Below, piece by piece: positions 1 through 8,465 of a stretch of DNA of 36,332 bases. This DNA comes from Pseudomonadota bacterium. GTDB lineage: Bacteria; Pseudomonadota; Alphaproteobacteria; Acetobacterales; Acetobacteraceae. Numbering within the stretch: position 1 is the stretch's first letter; each line of letters opens with the position of its first letter. The position numbers and the translations under genes were made by a program. The notes under the pieces are model-generated. The model was not told the DNA's origin and made no database searches. It was given only the letters and a program-made list of their open reading frames with translations. Location: NCBI GenBank assembly GCA_021798575.1, contig JAJZGI010000021.1, forward strand, positions 1 through 36,332, written 5' to 3'.

Positions 1-122
1 GCGATCGACAGGTTCCTCCTCGAAAACAATAATGACCCGCAGCCATTCCAGTGGACCAAAAAGCCAAACGAGATACTCGCCGCAGTCAGACGAGGGCACC
101 AAGTGTTGGATTCTTACCACTA
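1..122 (+). mobile_element. Right end of an IS630-family insertion sequence inside a wzc-like gene
   Basis: The transposase tail runs almost to the point where recognisable chain-length-regulator sequence begins, after about base 122. IS630 elements insert at TA and duplicate it, and TA lies exactly at 121-122. The preceding bases 103-120 (GTGTTGGATTCTTACCAC) would then be the right terminal inverted repeat. The left copy is outside the window, so the repeat cannot be confirmed. Confidence 0.6.
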
Positions 123-123
123 G
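1..123 (+). CDS. IS630-family transposase, C-terminal fragment (5' end outside window)
   Basis: Reading frame 1 is open from the first base and encodes 40 residues before TAG at 121-123. The peptide contains the segment NNNDPQPFQWTKKPNEILA, which matches the typical C-terminal tail of IS630-family (DDE/Tc1-mariner-like) transposases: a run of N/D/P, then PF-WTK, then a helix of the type EIL-AV-R. The catalytic DDE residues would lie upstream of the window and cannot be checked. The frame differs from that of the polysaccharide gene that follows (frame 2), so the fragment is not part of that protein. The last two stop-codon bases before the G (TA, 121-122) may be the TA target duplication made by this family, which would mean the stop is completed by the target DNA. 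I am confident of the family and less sure of the exact element end. Confidence 0.8.
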   Translation, partial: AIDRFLLENNNDPQPFQWTKKPNEILAAVRRGHQVLDSYH

Positions 124-2329
124 CGCCTCCGCACCGCCCGCAAACTCCAGCACGCCGGGGCTCAGCTATCTCGAGGGTTTTCAATCCATCAGCGACAGTG
201 AGACGCAGGTGGACATGCTGACGAGCCCGGTGCTGGTCCAGCAGGCCGTGCTCGACACCGGGTTGAACGCCACCGTCATTGGCGCGTCGAGCGCCTCCCC
301 ACGCTATTGGCAATGGCGGTTTCTGGATGGCGCAGATACCACGGCGTTCTCGCCTCACCCCCGGAATTTGCAGGCGCTCTATGCCAATTTCGACGACCAG
401 AGCATCAGCCAGGAGAAATATAAGATCCGTTTTGGCAAGGCTGGAGACTATCAGATCCTCAGCGATGGCAGCGTCGTTCTCAACGGGCATCTCGGTAAAC
501 CCGCCTCGGGCGGCGGGCTGCAATTATTGTTGATGGCGCAGGAAAAAGGCTTTGTGCCCCAAGCCGGTGCGAATTACGGGCTGAAAATCGTGAGCCCGGT
601 GATCGTCGCGCAGAATATCCTGAATGGTCAGCTCTCGGTCACGCCTGGCGGCACGCCCACCCTGCCGTCGGATATCATCAACGTGAATTTTGCCAGCGAG
701 AACCCTTATCAGGGGCAACGTTTCGTGAACGCGCTGATGAGCGACTATATCGGCACCATCGTCTCCTGGAACTCGACCGCAGCCGGTGGCGTCGTGAATT
801 TTATCACCGACCAGCTCAGCGATGTGCAGGCGCGCCTGGCCAAGGCCAATGCGGCGCTCGCCCAGTATCAGCAAAAAACCGGGATCCTCTCACCGCCGGA
901 TAACGCGAAGGATATCATCGACCAGCAGTCGCAATTCGCGGTGGAGCAGGCGAGATTGAAGATCAAACTGGCGGCGTTCCAGGAGATGAACGCAGCCCTA
1001 CACAAGCCCATCCACGGCATAGACCCATATCTGCTCAGTCAGACGACGAATGTGACCTTGTCCGACCTCTCGGAAAAATTGGCGGATGCCTACGACCAGT
1101 TGGAGGCGCTGCGCGTGGACTATACGGATAACGCGCCGCAGGTACAGGCACAGCTCCGGCGGGTCTGGCAGCTGCAATATGCCATCAGGAGCCTGGTTGG
1201 GAACAAGCTGAGGGAGACGCAGAATAATCTCGCCACCAACACCGCGCTGATCAATAAACTCCAGGATAAAATTGAGGCGATGCCGGCGCAATCCCTGCGG
1301 GTCATCAGCCTGACGCGGTCGAGCGATGTGCTGGGCCAACTCTATGTCATGCTGATGCAAAAGCAGCAGGAGGCAGCGCTCTCGAAGGCCGCGCAGGTTT
1401 CGGCCACGCGCGTTCTCACCCCGGCGCAGCTGCCCTTCAAGCCCAGCGCGCCGCGGCCCGCTGTGGTCCTGGCATTTTCCCTGGTGCTTGGCCTGCTGGC
1501 GGGCATCGCATGGGTGCTGGGCCGGCGCGCACTCTCCGGCAGGTTTGAGACGGAGACCGAGATCCGTCGTCTGGTGAAGCTGCCGGTGTATGGCATGGTG
1601 CCGGAGCGTGCGCCAGCGGATGCGGCGACGCTGCTCGCCACCCATGGCTATGGCGCATTCGCCGAATCATTCCGCGTTATCCGGAATAATATCTATCATG
1701 CGATACCAGGCAAGCAATGCAAGACGATCTTGCTCACCTCGGCGGGAATCAGTGAAGGTAAGAGCTCTGTCGCGGCAAATCTCGCAAAAACCATGGCCGA
1801 TGACGGAAAGCGCGTGCTGCTGATCGACGCCGATATGCGCAAGGGCCATCTGGATTCGAGCCTTGGGCTCAAGGCCTCGCCCGGGCTCTCGGACTGGTTG
1901 ATCAGCAGTGAGTCGGTGCCGCTTCAGATACCCGCGGGGGAGCGTTTCTCGGTTCTCACATCCGGCGTCAAGCCGCCGAACCCGGCTGAGCTGCTGAACG
2001 AGGGCCGTCTGCATGAGATATTGAGAACCCTCAGCCCGGCCTATGATTTTATCATCTTTGACTCTGTTCCATTGCCATTAGTCTCCGACGCGCTGATTCT
2101 GGCACGCCACGCGGACCTCACGCTCTCGGTGCTCTATCAAGGCCGGTCCAAACATCGCGAGGTGGCTCTCCATGCGCAGACGTTGGAGCCGTTGACGACG
2201 CATATCGGGCTGATCATCAATGCGGCCGGGCGCGCGAAATCGGGTTATGGCATGATGATGAATGCCGCCCCCGAAGCCAGCGTGAAAGCATCCGCGCCGC
2301 GCCGTGAGGAGCCAGCGCTCACCTCTTGA
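32..2329 (+). CDS. Wzc/GumC/ExoP-type chain-length regulator with BY-kinase domain, 5' end replaced by IS
   Basis: This inner-membrane polysaccharide co-polymerase would control chain length and export in Wzy-dependent synthesis. From residue ~40 on the protein is typical: a periplasmic Wzz-like part (SETQVDML-SPVLVQQ), long coiled-coil helices at ~265-450, a GNVR-like segment, a second membrane span at ~475-497 and a cytosolic P-loop tyrosine-kinase domain. The kinase shows Walker A GISEGKSS (Lys577), Walker A' VLLIDADMRKG (~597) and Walker B-like FIIFDSVP (~673). The C-terminus lacks the usual tyrosine cluster; only one Tyr is near the end. The first ~30 codons come from the out-of-frame transposase tail, and the first membrane span and early Wzz domain expected in this family are missing. 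ATG at 32 is only the first possible start and has no clear ribosome-binding site. The native gene is probably inactivated, and the next gene follows 57 bases later. Confidence 0.85.
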   Translation: MTRSHSSGPKSQTRYSPQSDEGTKCWILTTSASAPPANSSTPGLSYLEGFQSISDSETQVDMLTSPVLVQQAVLDTGLNATVIGASSASPRYWQWRFLDGADTTAFSPHPRNLQALYANFDDQSISQEKYKIRFGKAGDYQILSDGSVVLNGHLGKPASGGGLQLLLMAQEKGFVPQAGANYGLKIVSPVIVAQNILNGQLSVTPGGTPTLPSDIINVNFASENPYQGQRFVNALMSDYIGTIVSWNSTAAGGVVNFITDQLSDVQARLAKANAALAQYQQKTGILSPPDNAKDIIDQQSQFAVEQARLKIKLAAFQEMNAALHKPIHGIDPYLLSQTTNVTLSDLSEKLADAYDQLEALRVDYTDNAPQVQAQLRRVWQLQYAIRSLVGNKLRETQNNLATNTALINKLQDKIEAMPAQSLRVISLTRSSDVLGQLYVMLMQKQQEAALSKAAQVSATRVLTPAQLPFKPSAPRPAVVLAFSLVLGLLAGIAWVLGRRALSGRFETETEIRRLVKLPVYGMVPERAPADAATLLATHGYGAFAESFRVIRNNIYHAIPGKQCKTILLTSAGISEGKSSVAANLAKTMADDGKRVLLIDADMRKGHLDSSLGLKASPGLSDWLISSESVPLQIPAGERFSVLTSGVKPPNPAELLNEGRLHEILRTLSPAYDFIIFDSVPLPLVSDALILARHADLTLSVLYQGRSKHREVALHAQTLEPLTTHIGLIINAAGRAKSGYGMMMNAAPEASVKASAPRREEPALTS

Positions 2330-2386
2330 ACCATAGACGTCTCTCATATGGTCCCAGTATTTAACCAAAGCTACGAGAGAAATGAC

Positions 2387-3868
2387 ATGTCGAACGCTTC
2401 CGCAACACCGCATATCGTCGACCATACCGAGACACGCCCCTGGGCTGAATCATCGCCGCGCGCGAAGCCACTGGGGCGGATCTCCCCTTCATTGTTCCCG
2501 GCTGCTCTGATTGCCGCAGATTTCGGGCTGACTGGCCTGTGGTGCTTCTTCATGCTGCGCGGCGCGGACCCCTCCCGGCCGGGACATTTCAGCCTGGAAC
2601 TTGTCATCGCGCTCGATACCGCGCTGTTGGTCGTCGCGTTGCTCAAGATAAACCAATTTTATAAAATTGAACGGCTGATAAAACCGCAGGCGACATTCGA
2701 CCAACTCGGCGTGATATGGGCCGTCGTATTTTTGTCTCTTTTTATCATGTGGGTGCTTGTGAGATCCCCACATGCCGCTGAATTTCCGTGGTTCGCTTTG
2801 TGGTGCATAGGCGGATTTATCGTGCTCAGCACGGTGCGCATGTCTGTCGGCCATGCGTATCGGGCCTGTGTGGAAAAAGGATTGCTCTGCCGGGCGGTTG
2901 TGTTGTTTGGCACGGCAGACCGCACCGCGCCATTGCATGAATATCTGGCATCTAGCCAGCATGGGATTAAAGTTGTCGCCGTACATAACATGCAGGCGGG
3001 ATCTAGCGCCGATGGTCTTGAACGAACATCTGAAATACAGGATTTCATGAGGTTTCAACAACCCCACGAGATTGATACGATTATCTTGGCCATGCCGCTT
3101 GAGGACGCCATGGATATTCAAAACATTCTCCTCAAGCATGCGACACAAGCTGCCAAGGTCCGGCTGTTCCATAACGGTATGGGTTTTGCGCCGCCGCGCT
3201 GCGGTTATGTGGCCGACGGAGAGATTCCCGGCCTGAATCTGGCTGTGATTTCAGATCACCCCATCTCGTTCTGGGGGATGCTCGCCAAGAACGCGCTGGA
3301 CCGGATGGTCGCGTTCGCAGCGTTGCTGTTTTTTGGCCCACTCATGCTGATATGCGCCGCGGGGATCAAACTCAGCAGCCCCGGCCCGGTGTTGTTCCGC
3401 CAGCGGCGCATCGGCTATCGAAACCAGATTTTTAATGTCTATAAATTTCGCTCAATGCATTGTTCTGCGGTGGTGAACCATGACCTGACCGCCAGAAACG
3501 ACCCGAGGATCTTTGCATTCGGGCATGTTCTACGCAAACTCAGCTTCGATGAACTCCCGCAGCTTTTCAACGTGCTGAAGGGCGACATGTCACTCGTCGG
3601 CCCTAGGCCGCATATGCCCGAGGCGCGTGCCGCCGGAAAATTCTATTATGATGTGGTTACGGAATATGCGCAGCGCCACCACGTGAGGCCCGGAATCACG
3701 GGCTGGGCGCAGGTGAATGGTTGGCGCGGCCCGACGGAGACCACCGAGCAGATTGAGCAGCGCGTGAAGCATGATCTGTACTACATCGATAACTGGTCGC
3801 TCACGTTGGATTTCAAGATTCTCTTCAAGACGCTGTTCGTTGGTTTTTTTGGAAAAAATGCATTTTAG
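2387..3868 (+). CDS. Undecaprenyl-phosphate hexose-1-phosphate transferase (GumD/WcaJ/AceA type)
   Basis: This membrane enzyme would prime repeat-unit synthesis by moving a sugar-1-phosphate, probably glucose, from the UDP-sugar to undecaprenyl phosphate. The N-terminal half has four hydrophobic spans (~36-155) and a central Rossmann-like region. A fifth segment at ~303-327 precedes the catalytic bacterial sugar transferase domain. Visible signatures are SSPGPVLFRQRRIGY, YKFRSMH, LRKLSFDELPQLFNVLKGDM, SLVGPRPH and RPGITGWAQVNGWRG. The NGWRG version fits the GumD/WcaJ branch that usually uses glucose. I chose the ATG at 2387 because GAGAGA lies 7-12 bases upstream. An in-frame ATG at 2348 would add 13 residues. 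The product is 493 aa, normal for the family, and its stop overlaps the next start. Confidence 0.93.
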   Translation: MSNASATPHIVDHTETRPWAESSPRAKPLGRISPSLFPAALIAADFGLTGLWCFFMLRGADPSRPGHFSLELVIALDTALLVVALLKINQFYKIERLIKPQATFDQLGVIWAVVFLSLFIMWVLVRSPHAAEFPWFALWCIGGFIVLSTVRMSVGHAYRACVEKGLLCRAVVLFGTADRTAPLHEYLASSQHGIKVVAVHNMQAGSSADGLERTSEIQDFMRFQQPHEIDTIILAMPLEDAMDIQNILLKHATQAAKVRLFHNGMGFAPPRCGYVADGEIPGLNLAVISDHPISFWGMLAKNALDRMVAFAALLFFGPLMLICAAGIKLSSPGPVLFRQRRIGYRNQIFNVYKFRSMHCSAVVNHDLTARNDPRIFAFGHVLRKLSFDELPQLFNVLKGDMSLVGPRPHMPEARAAGKFYYDVVTEYAQRHHVRPGITGWAQVNGWRGPTETTEQIEQRVKHDLYYIDNWSLTLDFKILFKTLFVGFFGKNAF

Positions 3869-5525
3869 CCACGATGATGGTGATTCGTCGACCGTTTCTG
3901 GTCCGTCCGCCAAGGCTTTCGTATCTCGTCGGCACGGGTTACTGGCGGGCATGGCGGGTGCCTGGCTATTGGCGGGGAGTGACAGAGCATCGGCGACACC
4001 CGACAGCAAAACCGCAAAGCCACTGCACGCGGACCCATCGATGGCCGATCACACCAAGGCGATTCAGGACCGGATCGATGCCTGCGCGCGCGCGGGCGGC
4101 GGGCGCGTGGAATTGGCTGGCGGTGTATTTCATTGCAATGCAGGTCCTATCTACCTCGACCCCACCAAAATCTCCCTCTCGGGACATGGCGCGGTGCTCG
4201 ATTTTTCCGGAGCAAAAGGCCCAGCGGGGCTCATCGTCGCCAGCCCGGCAGATGCACCGGCCTACGGGCAGGCGACCCAGCGGATCACGGGAATCGCGTT
4301 GCGCGGCCCGGGCAAGGCGCGCGGCATGGCGGGGATCATCCTCCGCACCGAGGCGCCGGGCCGTTCCTCACGCATCTCGCTCTTCAACCTGGATATTTCA
4401 GGTTTCACCAACGGCGTGCAGTTCGAGGACCGCGCGTATCTCATCCAGATCTATAACACCGCCATCCGGGGCTGCGAAAATTGCGTGATGAGCCTGCCGG
4501 ATCAGCACGACGCGGGCGAGAACGTGAGTTTTTTTGGCTGTACCCTCAGCCAGTCGGATGTCGCGGTAAACAATCCGGGTGGCTTCGAGATGAACTTTTT
4601 CGCCACCTCGCTGGACTACACGCCCCAATGGTACAGCGGCAACGGTCTCGTTAATCTGTACGGCTGCCATCTGGAGATGGCCGCGCCGCGCACCGACCAG
4701 CCACTGTGTAACGTTACGGGAAACGGGGTTCTACAGTTCCACGGCGGCACCATCATGGTCTCGGGGGACAGCTTCGCGGCACACCCGGAAAATGCAACCG
4801 TATTTCATCTCCAGGGTGTGCGCTCGCGCGCGGTGCTGGTGGGCACGAGCGTGTATAATCTGCGCTCCGCCAGTGGCAGCATGGCCGCGGGTGCGGGGAG
4901 ATTGATTCTACAGAATCTTCAGGGCGGCCCGCAAAAGCAGCTCGCCCCTGCGCCGATGCACACCCGCCGTGCCGACCTGTTCGGTGGCGCCGGGAAGATG
5001 TCTGGCCGGCTCATCCGTGTCGAGGCGGATGTTACCAGCGATGCAAAGGGTGATAGCGCTCCGCACCAGGCCAAGTTCGGCGGCATGACGCTTCGCAATG
5101 GTGCCCTGGCCATCGACAAAACCGGCGGTACGGGTAATGCGCTCCGGGCGCGGTTTTTTTGTCCCGTCCGCCCGTTGTGCAGCCCCGCCGCACAGCTGCA
5201 ATGGCGCATCTTCGGGACGATCCCGCCTGGCACCGGCCCGGTCTGGGTCACGCTCAACGCCGTACAGAAAATCGGCGTTGATTCTTTAGGGCGTGCGATC
5301 ATCGGCGCCACCGAGCCGATGGGCGCGCTGCAAACCCTGCCCACGACATCCAGTGGCGCCGCCTGGACGGATCTATCGATCAACACGCTGGAGATGCAGG
5401 CGGATAGCGCCACGGACGGCTGCGTATCGGACTGGGCGACGCATCTGTGCATCAGCTTCGAGCTCATCAACCTGCCCGCGCACTCCGGCATCATGATCAG
5501 GGATCTCGTCGCCTATGGTCTCTGA
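3858..5525 (+). CDS. Exported right-handed beta-helix protein (pectate-lyase-3-like fold) of the exopolysaccharide locus
   Basis: The predicted 555-aa product begins with a twin-arginine-like leader (SRRHGLLAGMAGAWLLAG, ending near RASA), so export by Tat or Sec is likely. After it, the pattern HTKAIQDRIDACARAGGG-RVELAGGVFHC is the usual opening of Pfam Pectate_lyase_3-type parallel beta-helices. Short, repetitive rungs rich in N, G and hydrophobic residues follow to ~residue 350, and a less recognisable C-terminal domain of ~150 residues completes the protein. It could be a lyase, epimerase, hydrolase or binding protein acting on the polymer; no catalytic residues can be named. ATG 3858 follows GGAAAA and overlaps the upstream stop by 11 bases. 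An upstream in-frame ATG at 3771 would run deep into the preceding gene and is unlikely. Confidence 0.8.
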   Translation: MHFSHDDGDSSTVSGPSAKAFVSRRHGLLAGMAGAWLLAGSDRASATPDSKTAKPLHADPSMADHTKAIQDRIDACARAGGGRVELAGGVFHCNAGPIYLDPTKISLSGHGAVLDFSGAKGPAGLIVASPADAPAYGQATQRITGIALRGPGKARGMAGIILRTEAPGRSSRISLFNLDISGFTNGVQFEDRAYLIQIYNTAIRGCENCVMSLPDQHDAGENVSFFGCTLSQSDVAVNNPGGFEMNFFATSLDYTPQWYSGNGLVNLYGCHLEMAAPRTDQPLCNVTGNGVLQFHGGTIMVSGDSFAAHPENATVFHLQGVRSRAVLVGTSVYNLRSASGSMAAGAGRLILQNLQGGPQKQLAPAPMHTRRADLFGGAGKMSGRLIRVEADVTSDAKGDSAPHQAKFGGMTLRNGALAIDKTGGTGNALRARFFCPVRPLCSPAAQLQWRIFGTIPPGTGPVWVTLNAVQKIGVDSLGRAIIGATEPMGALQTLPTTSSGAAWTDLSINTLEMQADSATDGCVSDWATHLCISFELINLPAHSGIMIRDLVAYGL

Positions 5526-7002
5526 ACCCGTTCCGCTACTGGGCCCTGACGCCATGACGCGCCGCCTGGCCTTTGGCACGATGCTGATGGGCGGCGCCAA
5601 CGTAGTGAAAGCCGTCGTGCAGCTGCTCACGCTGCCGATCGTCGCGCGGCTGCTCGGTCCGTCCGACTACGGGCTATATGGCCTGGCGATGCCGGCGGTG
5701 TTCCTGATGCTGATGATCGCCGACAGCGGCCTCGGCGCCTCGCTCGCGCGCGAGCCGGAGGGCAACACCGATGTCTGGTCCTCCGCCTATTGGTTTCTGC
5801 TGGCCTCTGGTATTTTGTTGATGCTGGCGCTGAGTGGTGCGGCCTTTCTCGTTGCGGATTTCGCGCATCAGCCGCGTCTGCCGCCGATCATGATGGCGCT
5901 ATCCATCTGCCTGGTTTTTCTGGTGCTGGCGGTGCCGGGCAACGCGCTGCTCACGCGCCAGGGCAGATTGGGTGTCAACAGTATCGGGGAGACGCTGGGT
6001 AACATCATCGGGGCGATTGCGGCCATCGTGCTCGCCTGGCGTGGCGCCGGTGCTTGGAGCCTGGTGGCGCAAACGCTCCTCACCTACGCCATCCGCACCG
6101 GCTTCATCATGGTCGCCGCTCCGTTCATGCCGAAACTCCATTTCGCGCTGGTGGATCTGCGGGCGCATCTGGCCGTGGGCGGTTCCATTCTGGGTGCGAG
6201 GCTGGCGAACACGGGTGGGCGGACGCTGGAGTCCGTCCTGATCGCCCGGCTGGTCGGCACCTATTTTCTGGGTGCCTACAGCTTTGCCAATCAGGCGCCG
6301 CGCTTCATCTGTGAGTCCGTCAGCAATGCGCTCTGGGCGGCGCTCTATGCCCAGGCGGTGCAACCGGAGAATGAGGCGCGGGCGGTGCGCAGCTATAGCA
6401 TCGTGCTGCGGGTGTTCTCGCTTCTCGTGTTTCCGGTGGCGGTACTCATCGCGGTGGACGCACACCGGCTCGTCCTGGGGCTACTGGGCACGCGCTGGCT
6501 CAGTGCCGTGTTTATTCTGCGCGTTCTGCTGGTGAGCTACGCGCTGAACATCGCAGGCGGCTTTGGCAGCGCCCTGCTCTACGCCAAAGGTCGCAGCGGA
6601 ATCCAGCTGCGCATCACCTTGGAGGCCGTATTCATCCGGCTCGCCTCTGTCGCCATCATCCCCTGGGTTGGCATCACCGGCATGGCGATCGGCTTCGGGA
6701 TCGCGAATCTCGAGGTGTTTTTGCGAGGCACCTATGCTGTCAGCCGACATTTCCCGCTCCCGCTCCGCGCACAGTTCCGGCTCATGGCAGGCCCCGCGAT
6801 CGCCAGCGTGCTGGTCGGCGGGCTCAGCTTGGTCCTGGCGGCGCACCTGCCGAGCGGAATCTTCTTCACCATCGGCAATATGGCGGGGTGTTTCGCGCTC
6901 TATGCCCTCATATTGGGCGTGACTGAATACCGCATGATGGCGGCCGACCTGCGGGCGCTGCGCACACTGCTCGGCCGCAAAGGAATGGAGCAACGGGCAT
7001 GA
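5515..7002 (+). CDS. Wzx-like polysaccharide flippase (MOP superfamily)
   Basis: A 495-residue, very hydrophobic protein with about 12-14 predicted membrane spans. It opens with a family-typical segment (GGANVVKAVVQLLTLPIVARLLGPSDYG-LYGLAM), in which the P-I-V-A-R-L-L-G-P-x-D-Y-G pattern marks the polysaccharide transport branch of the MOP exporters. It would flip the lipid-linked repeat unit across the inner membrane for polymerisation. Its start overlaps the beta-helix gene stop by 11 bases, and its stop overlaps the start of the polymerase gene (ATGA), which points to translational coupling. The length matches the family. The substrate cannot be read from sequence. Confidence 0.9.
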   Translation: MVSEPVPLLGPDAMTRRLAFGTMLMGGANVVKAVVQLLTLPIVARLLGPSDYGLYGLAMPAVFLMLMIADSGLGASLAREPEGNTDVWSSAYWFLLASGILLMLALSGAAFLVADFAHQPRLPPIMMALSICLVFLVLAVPGNALLTRQGRLGVNSIGETLGNIIGAIAAIVLAWRGAGAWSLVAQTLLTYAIRTGFIMVAAPFMPKLHFALVDLRAHLAVGGSILGARLANTGGRTLESVLIARLVGTYFLGAYSFANQAPRFICESVSNALWAALYAQAVQPENEARAVRSYSIVLRVFSLLVFPVAVLIAVDAHRLVLGLLGTRWLSAVFILRVLLVSYALNIAGGFGSALLYAKGRSGIQLRITLEAVFIRLASVAIIPWVGITGMAIGFGIANLEVFLRGTYAVSRHFPLPLRAQFRLMAGPAIASVLVGGLSLVLAAHLPSGIFFTIGNMAGCFALYALILGVTEYRMMAADLRALRTLLGRKGMEQRA

Positions 7003-8465
7003 CACTTCCGGCGGTCATCTTCTGGATTTTATTATTCGGGAGCCTCTATAGAGGCGGCCCGATGCTGCTCAACATGGTCTTCATCGCCATGTCGTTCGGC
7101 ACGCTCTCGGTTATTCCGCCGGCGGTAACAGGCGGCATCACCGTGCTGCCGGAATCCATCTGCGCCGCCGCTTTTGTCGGCAGGCTGCTGCTCAACCGGA
7201 ACGCCTATGCCTGGATGCTCGACGCCACGCTGCGCTTCCAGAAAATGGGGATCTTGGCGCTCTTCATGCTCATCGCGCTGGTGGGGGCGGTATTTTTGCC
7301 TACATTGTTCGCAGGCGTTCCGGTCATTCCCTTCCGCCCGGCGGGTGCCGTGGTACTCACCTCGGCATTGCACGCGAGCACCGCGAACATCACGCAATCG
7401 GCCTACCTGCTGCTCTCCGCGCTCATGGTGCTCGCCTTTGCCTACGCCAGCCGGGGCGCTCAGTTCCAGCGCCAGCTCCTGCGCGCGATGCTGTATGGCG
7501 CCATCACCGTGGTGCTGACTGGCGTCGCTGATTTGGTAACGCAAAAAGCCGGGCTGGCGGCGCTGCTGGTGCCGTTCCGTAATGCCACCTACACGCTCAA
7601 TATCGACGACACTATTTTGGGCACGCAACGGATTGTCGGGCTGATGCCGGAGGCCTCATCCTATGGCCCGCTCTGCGTCTCGTTCGCGGCATTGGTTCTC
7701 ACGCTGCGGCCATTCTATCCCACTATAACGCAGCGCCGCCTCTGCATGTTCCTGGCGGCTGCGCTCGCCTTGCTCGGCTGGCTCTCAACCTCCTCCACCG
7801 CCATCCTCTGCCTGGGCGTGCTGGGGTGCATCTACGTGGCGGACTGGGTGCGGCGCACATTGAACGCCTCCGCGCTCGGCCGCAGCAGCCTGAATGTCGA
7901 GCTCTTTATCGGCATACTCATCATCACCGGGGTTCTGGTCTTTGTCATGTTCGATCCATCGGTCTTTGAAACGATCGAGGCCCTGCTGAACAAGATGATC
8001 TTCCAGAAGACCGGCTCGTCCTCCTTCGCGGTGCGTCAGCAATGGAACCACGTAGCCTGGCAGGCGATGCTGGACACCGACGGTGCGGGTTTTGGTGTGG
8101 GTGGCTCGCGCTCCTCCAACGGGGTGATCGCGGTATTCAGCAACACAGGCATCCTGGGTGGCTTGGTTTATTGCGCGTTCCTTTTGCAGGCATTTCTTCG
8201 GCCATCCGGCGGCATGCCCTGGAACGCGGGGATGATCTCGGCGCTCAAACTGGTGCTCCTGGTGCCGCTGGCCAGCAACGTGCTCACCAGCACCTCGCCG
8301 GATTTTGGCCTCTTCATCGCGACCGTCATCGGCACGATCACCGGGCTCTCCTTGTCCCGCATGCCAATACGGTTTGATAATGCGCCAGCAGCGCATCGCG
8401 CCAGTCAGCCGCCGCTTGCGCCAGAAGGGCCGCCGCTGCAATCGCCCGCTCGCTCATCGACCTGA
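6999..8465 (+). CDS. Wzy-like O-antigen/exopolysaccharide polymerase
   Basis: A 488-aa multi-span membrane protein with about 11-12 hydrophobic segments. The longest soluble loop ends in AVRQQWNHVAWQAM-GAGFGVGGSRSSN, which resembles the Wzy_C/WaaL-type periplasmic loop pattern (R-x-x-x-W--A------G-G-G---R). It would join lipid-linked repeat units on the periplasmic face. It follows the flippase with an ATGA overlap, as expected for a wzx-wzy pair. The sequence family is poorly conserved, so the call rests on topology, loop pattern and context. The last ~35 codons lie over the 3' end of the convergent glycosyltransferase gene. The final membrane span (ending near SLSRMPIRF) reaches about base 8378, so part of that overlap is needed by this protein. 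Confidence 0.8.
   Translation: MTLPAVIFWILLFGSLYRGGPMLLNMVFIAMSFGTLSVIPPAVTGGITVLPESICAAAFVGRLLLNRNAYAWMLDATLRFQKMGILALFMLIALVGAVFLPTLFAGVPVIPFRPAGAVVLTSALHASTANITQSAYLLLSALMVLAFAYASRGAQFQRQLLRAMLYGAITVVLTGVADLVTQKAGLAALLVPFRNATYTLNIDDTILGTQRIVGLMPEASSYGPLCVSFAALVLTLRPFYPTITQRRLCMFLAAALALLGWLSTSSTAILCLGVLGCIYVADWVRRTLNASALGRSSLNVELFIGILIITGVLVFVMFDPSVFETIEALLNKMIFQKTGSSSFAVRQQWNHVAWQAMLDTDGAGFGVGGSRSSNGVIAVFSNTGILGGLVYCAFLLQAFLRPSGGMPWNAGMISALKLVLLVPLASNVLTSTSPDFGLFIATVIGTITGLSLSRMPIRFDNAPAAHRASQPPLAPEGPPLQSPARSST

Noticed and set aside
32-2329. A simple frameshift or sequencing error as the cause of the missing Wzc N-terminus
   Set aside because: The sequence before base 120 in another frame is clearly a transposase tail, not the missing Wzc part, so an insertion explains it better.
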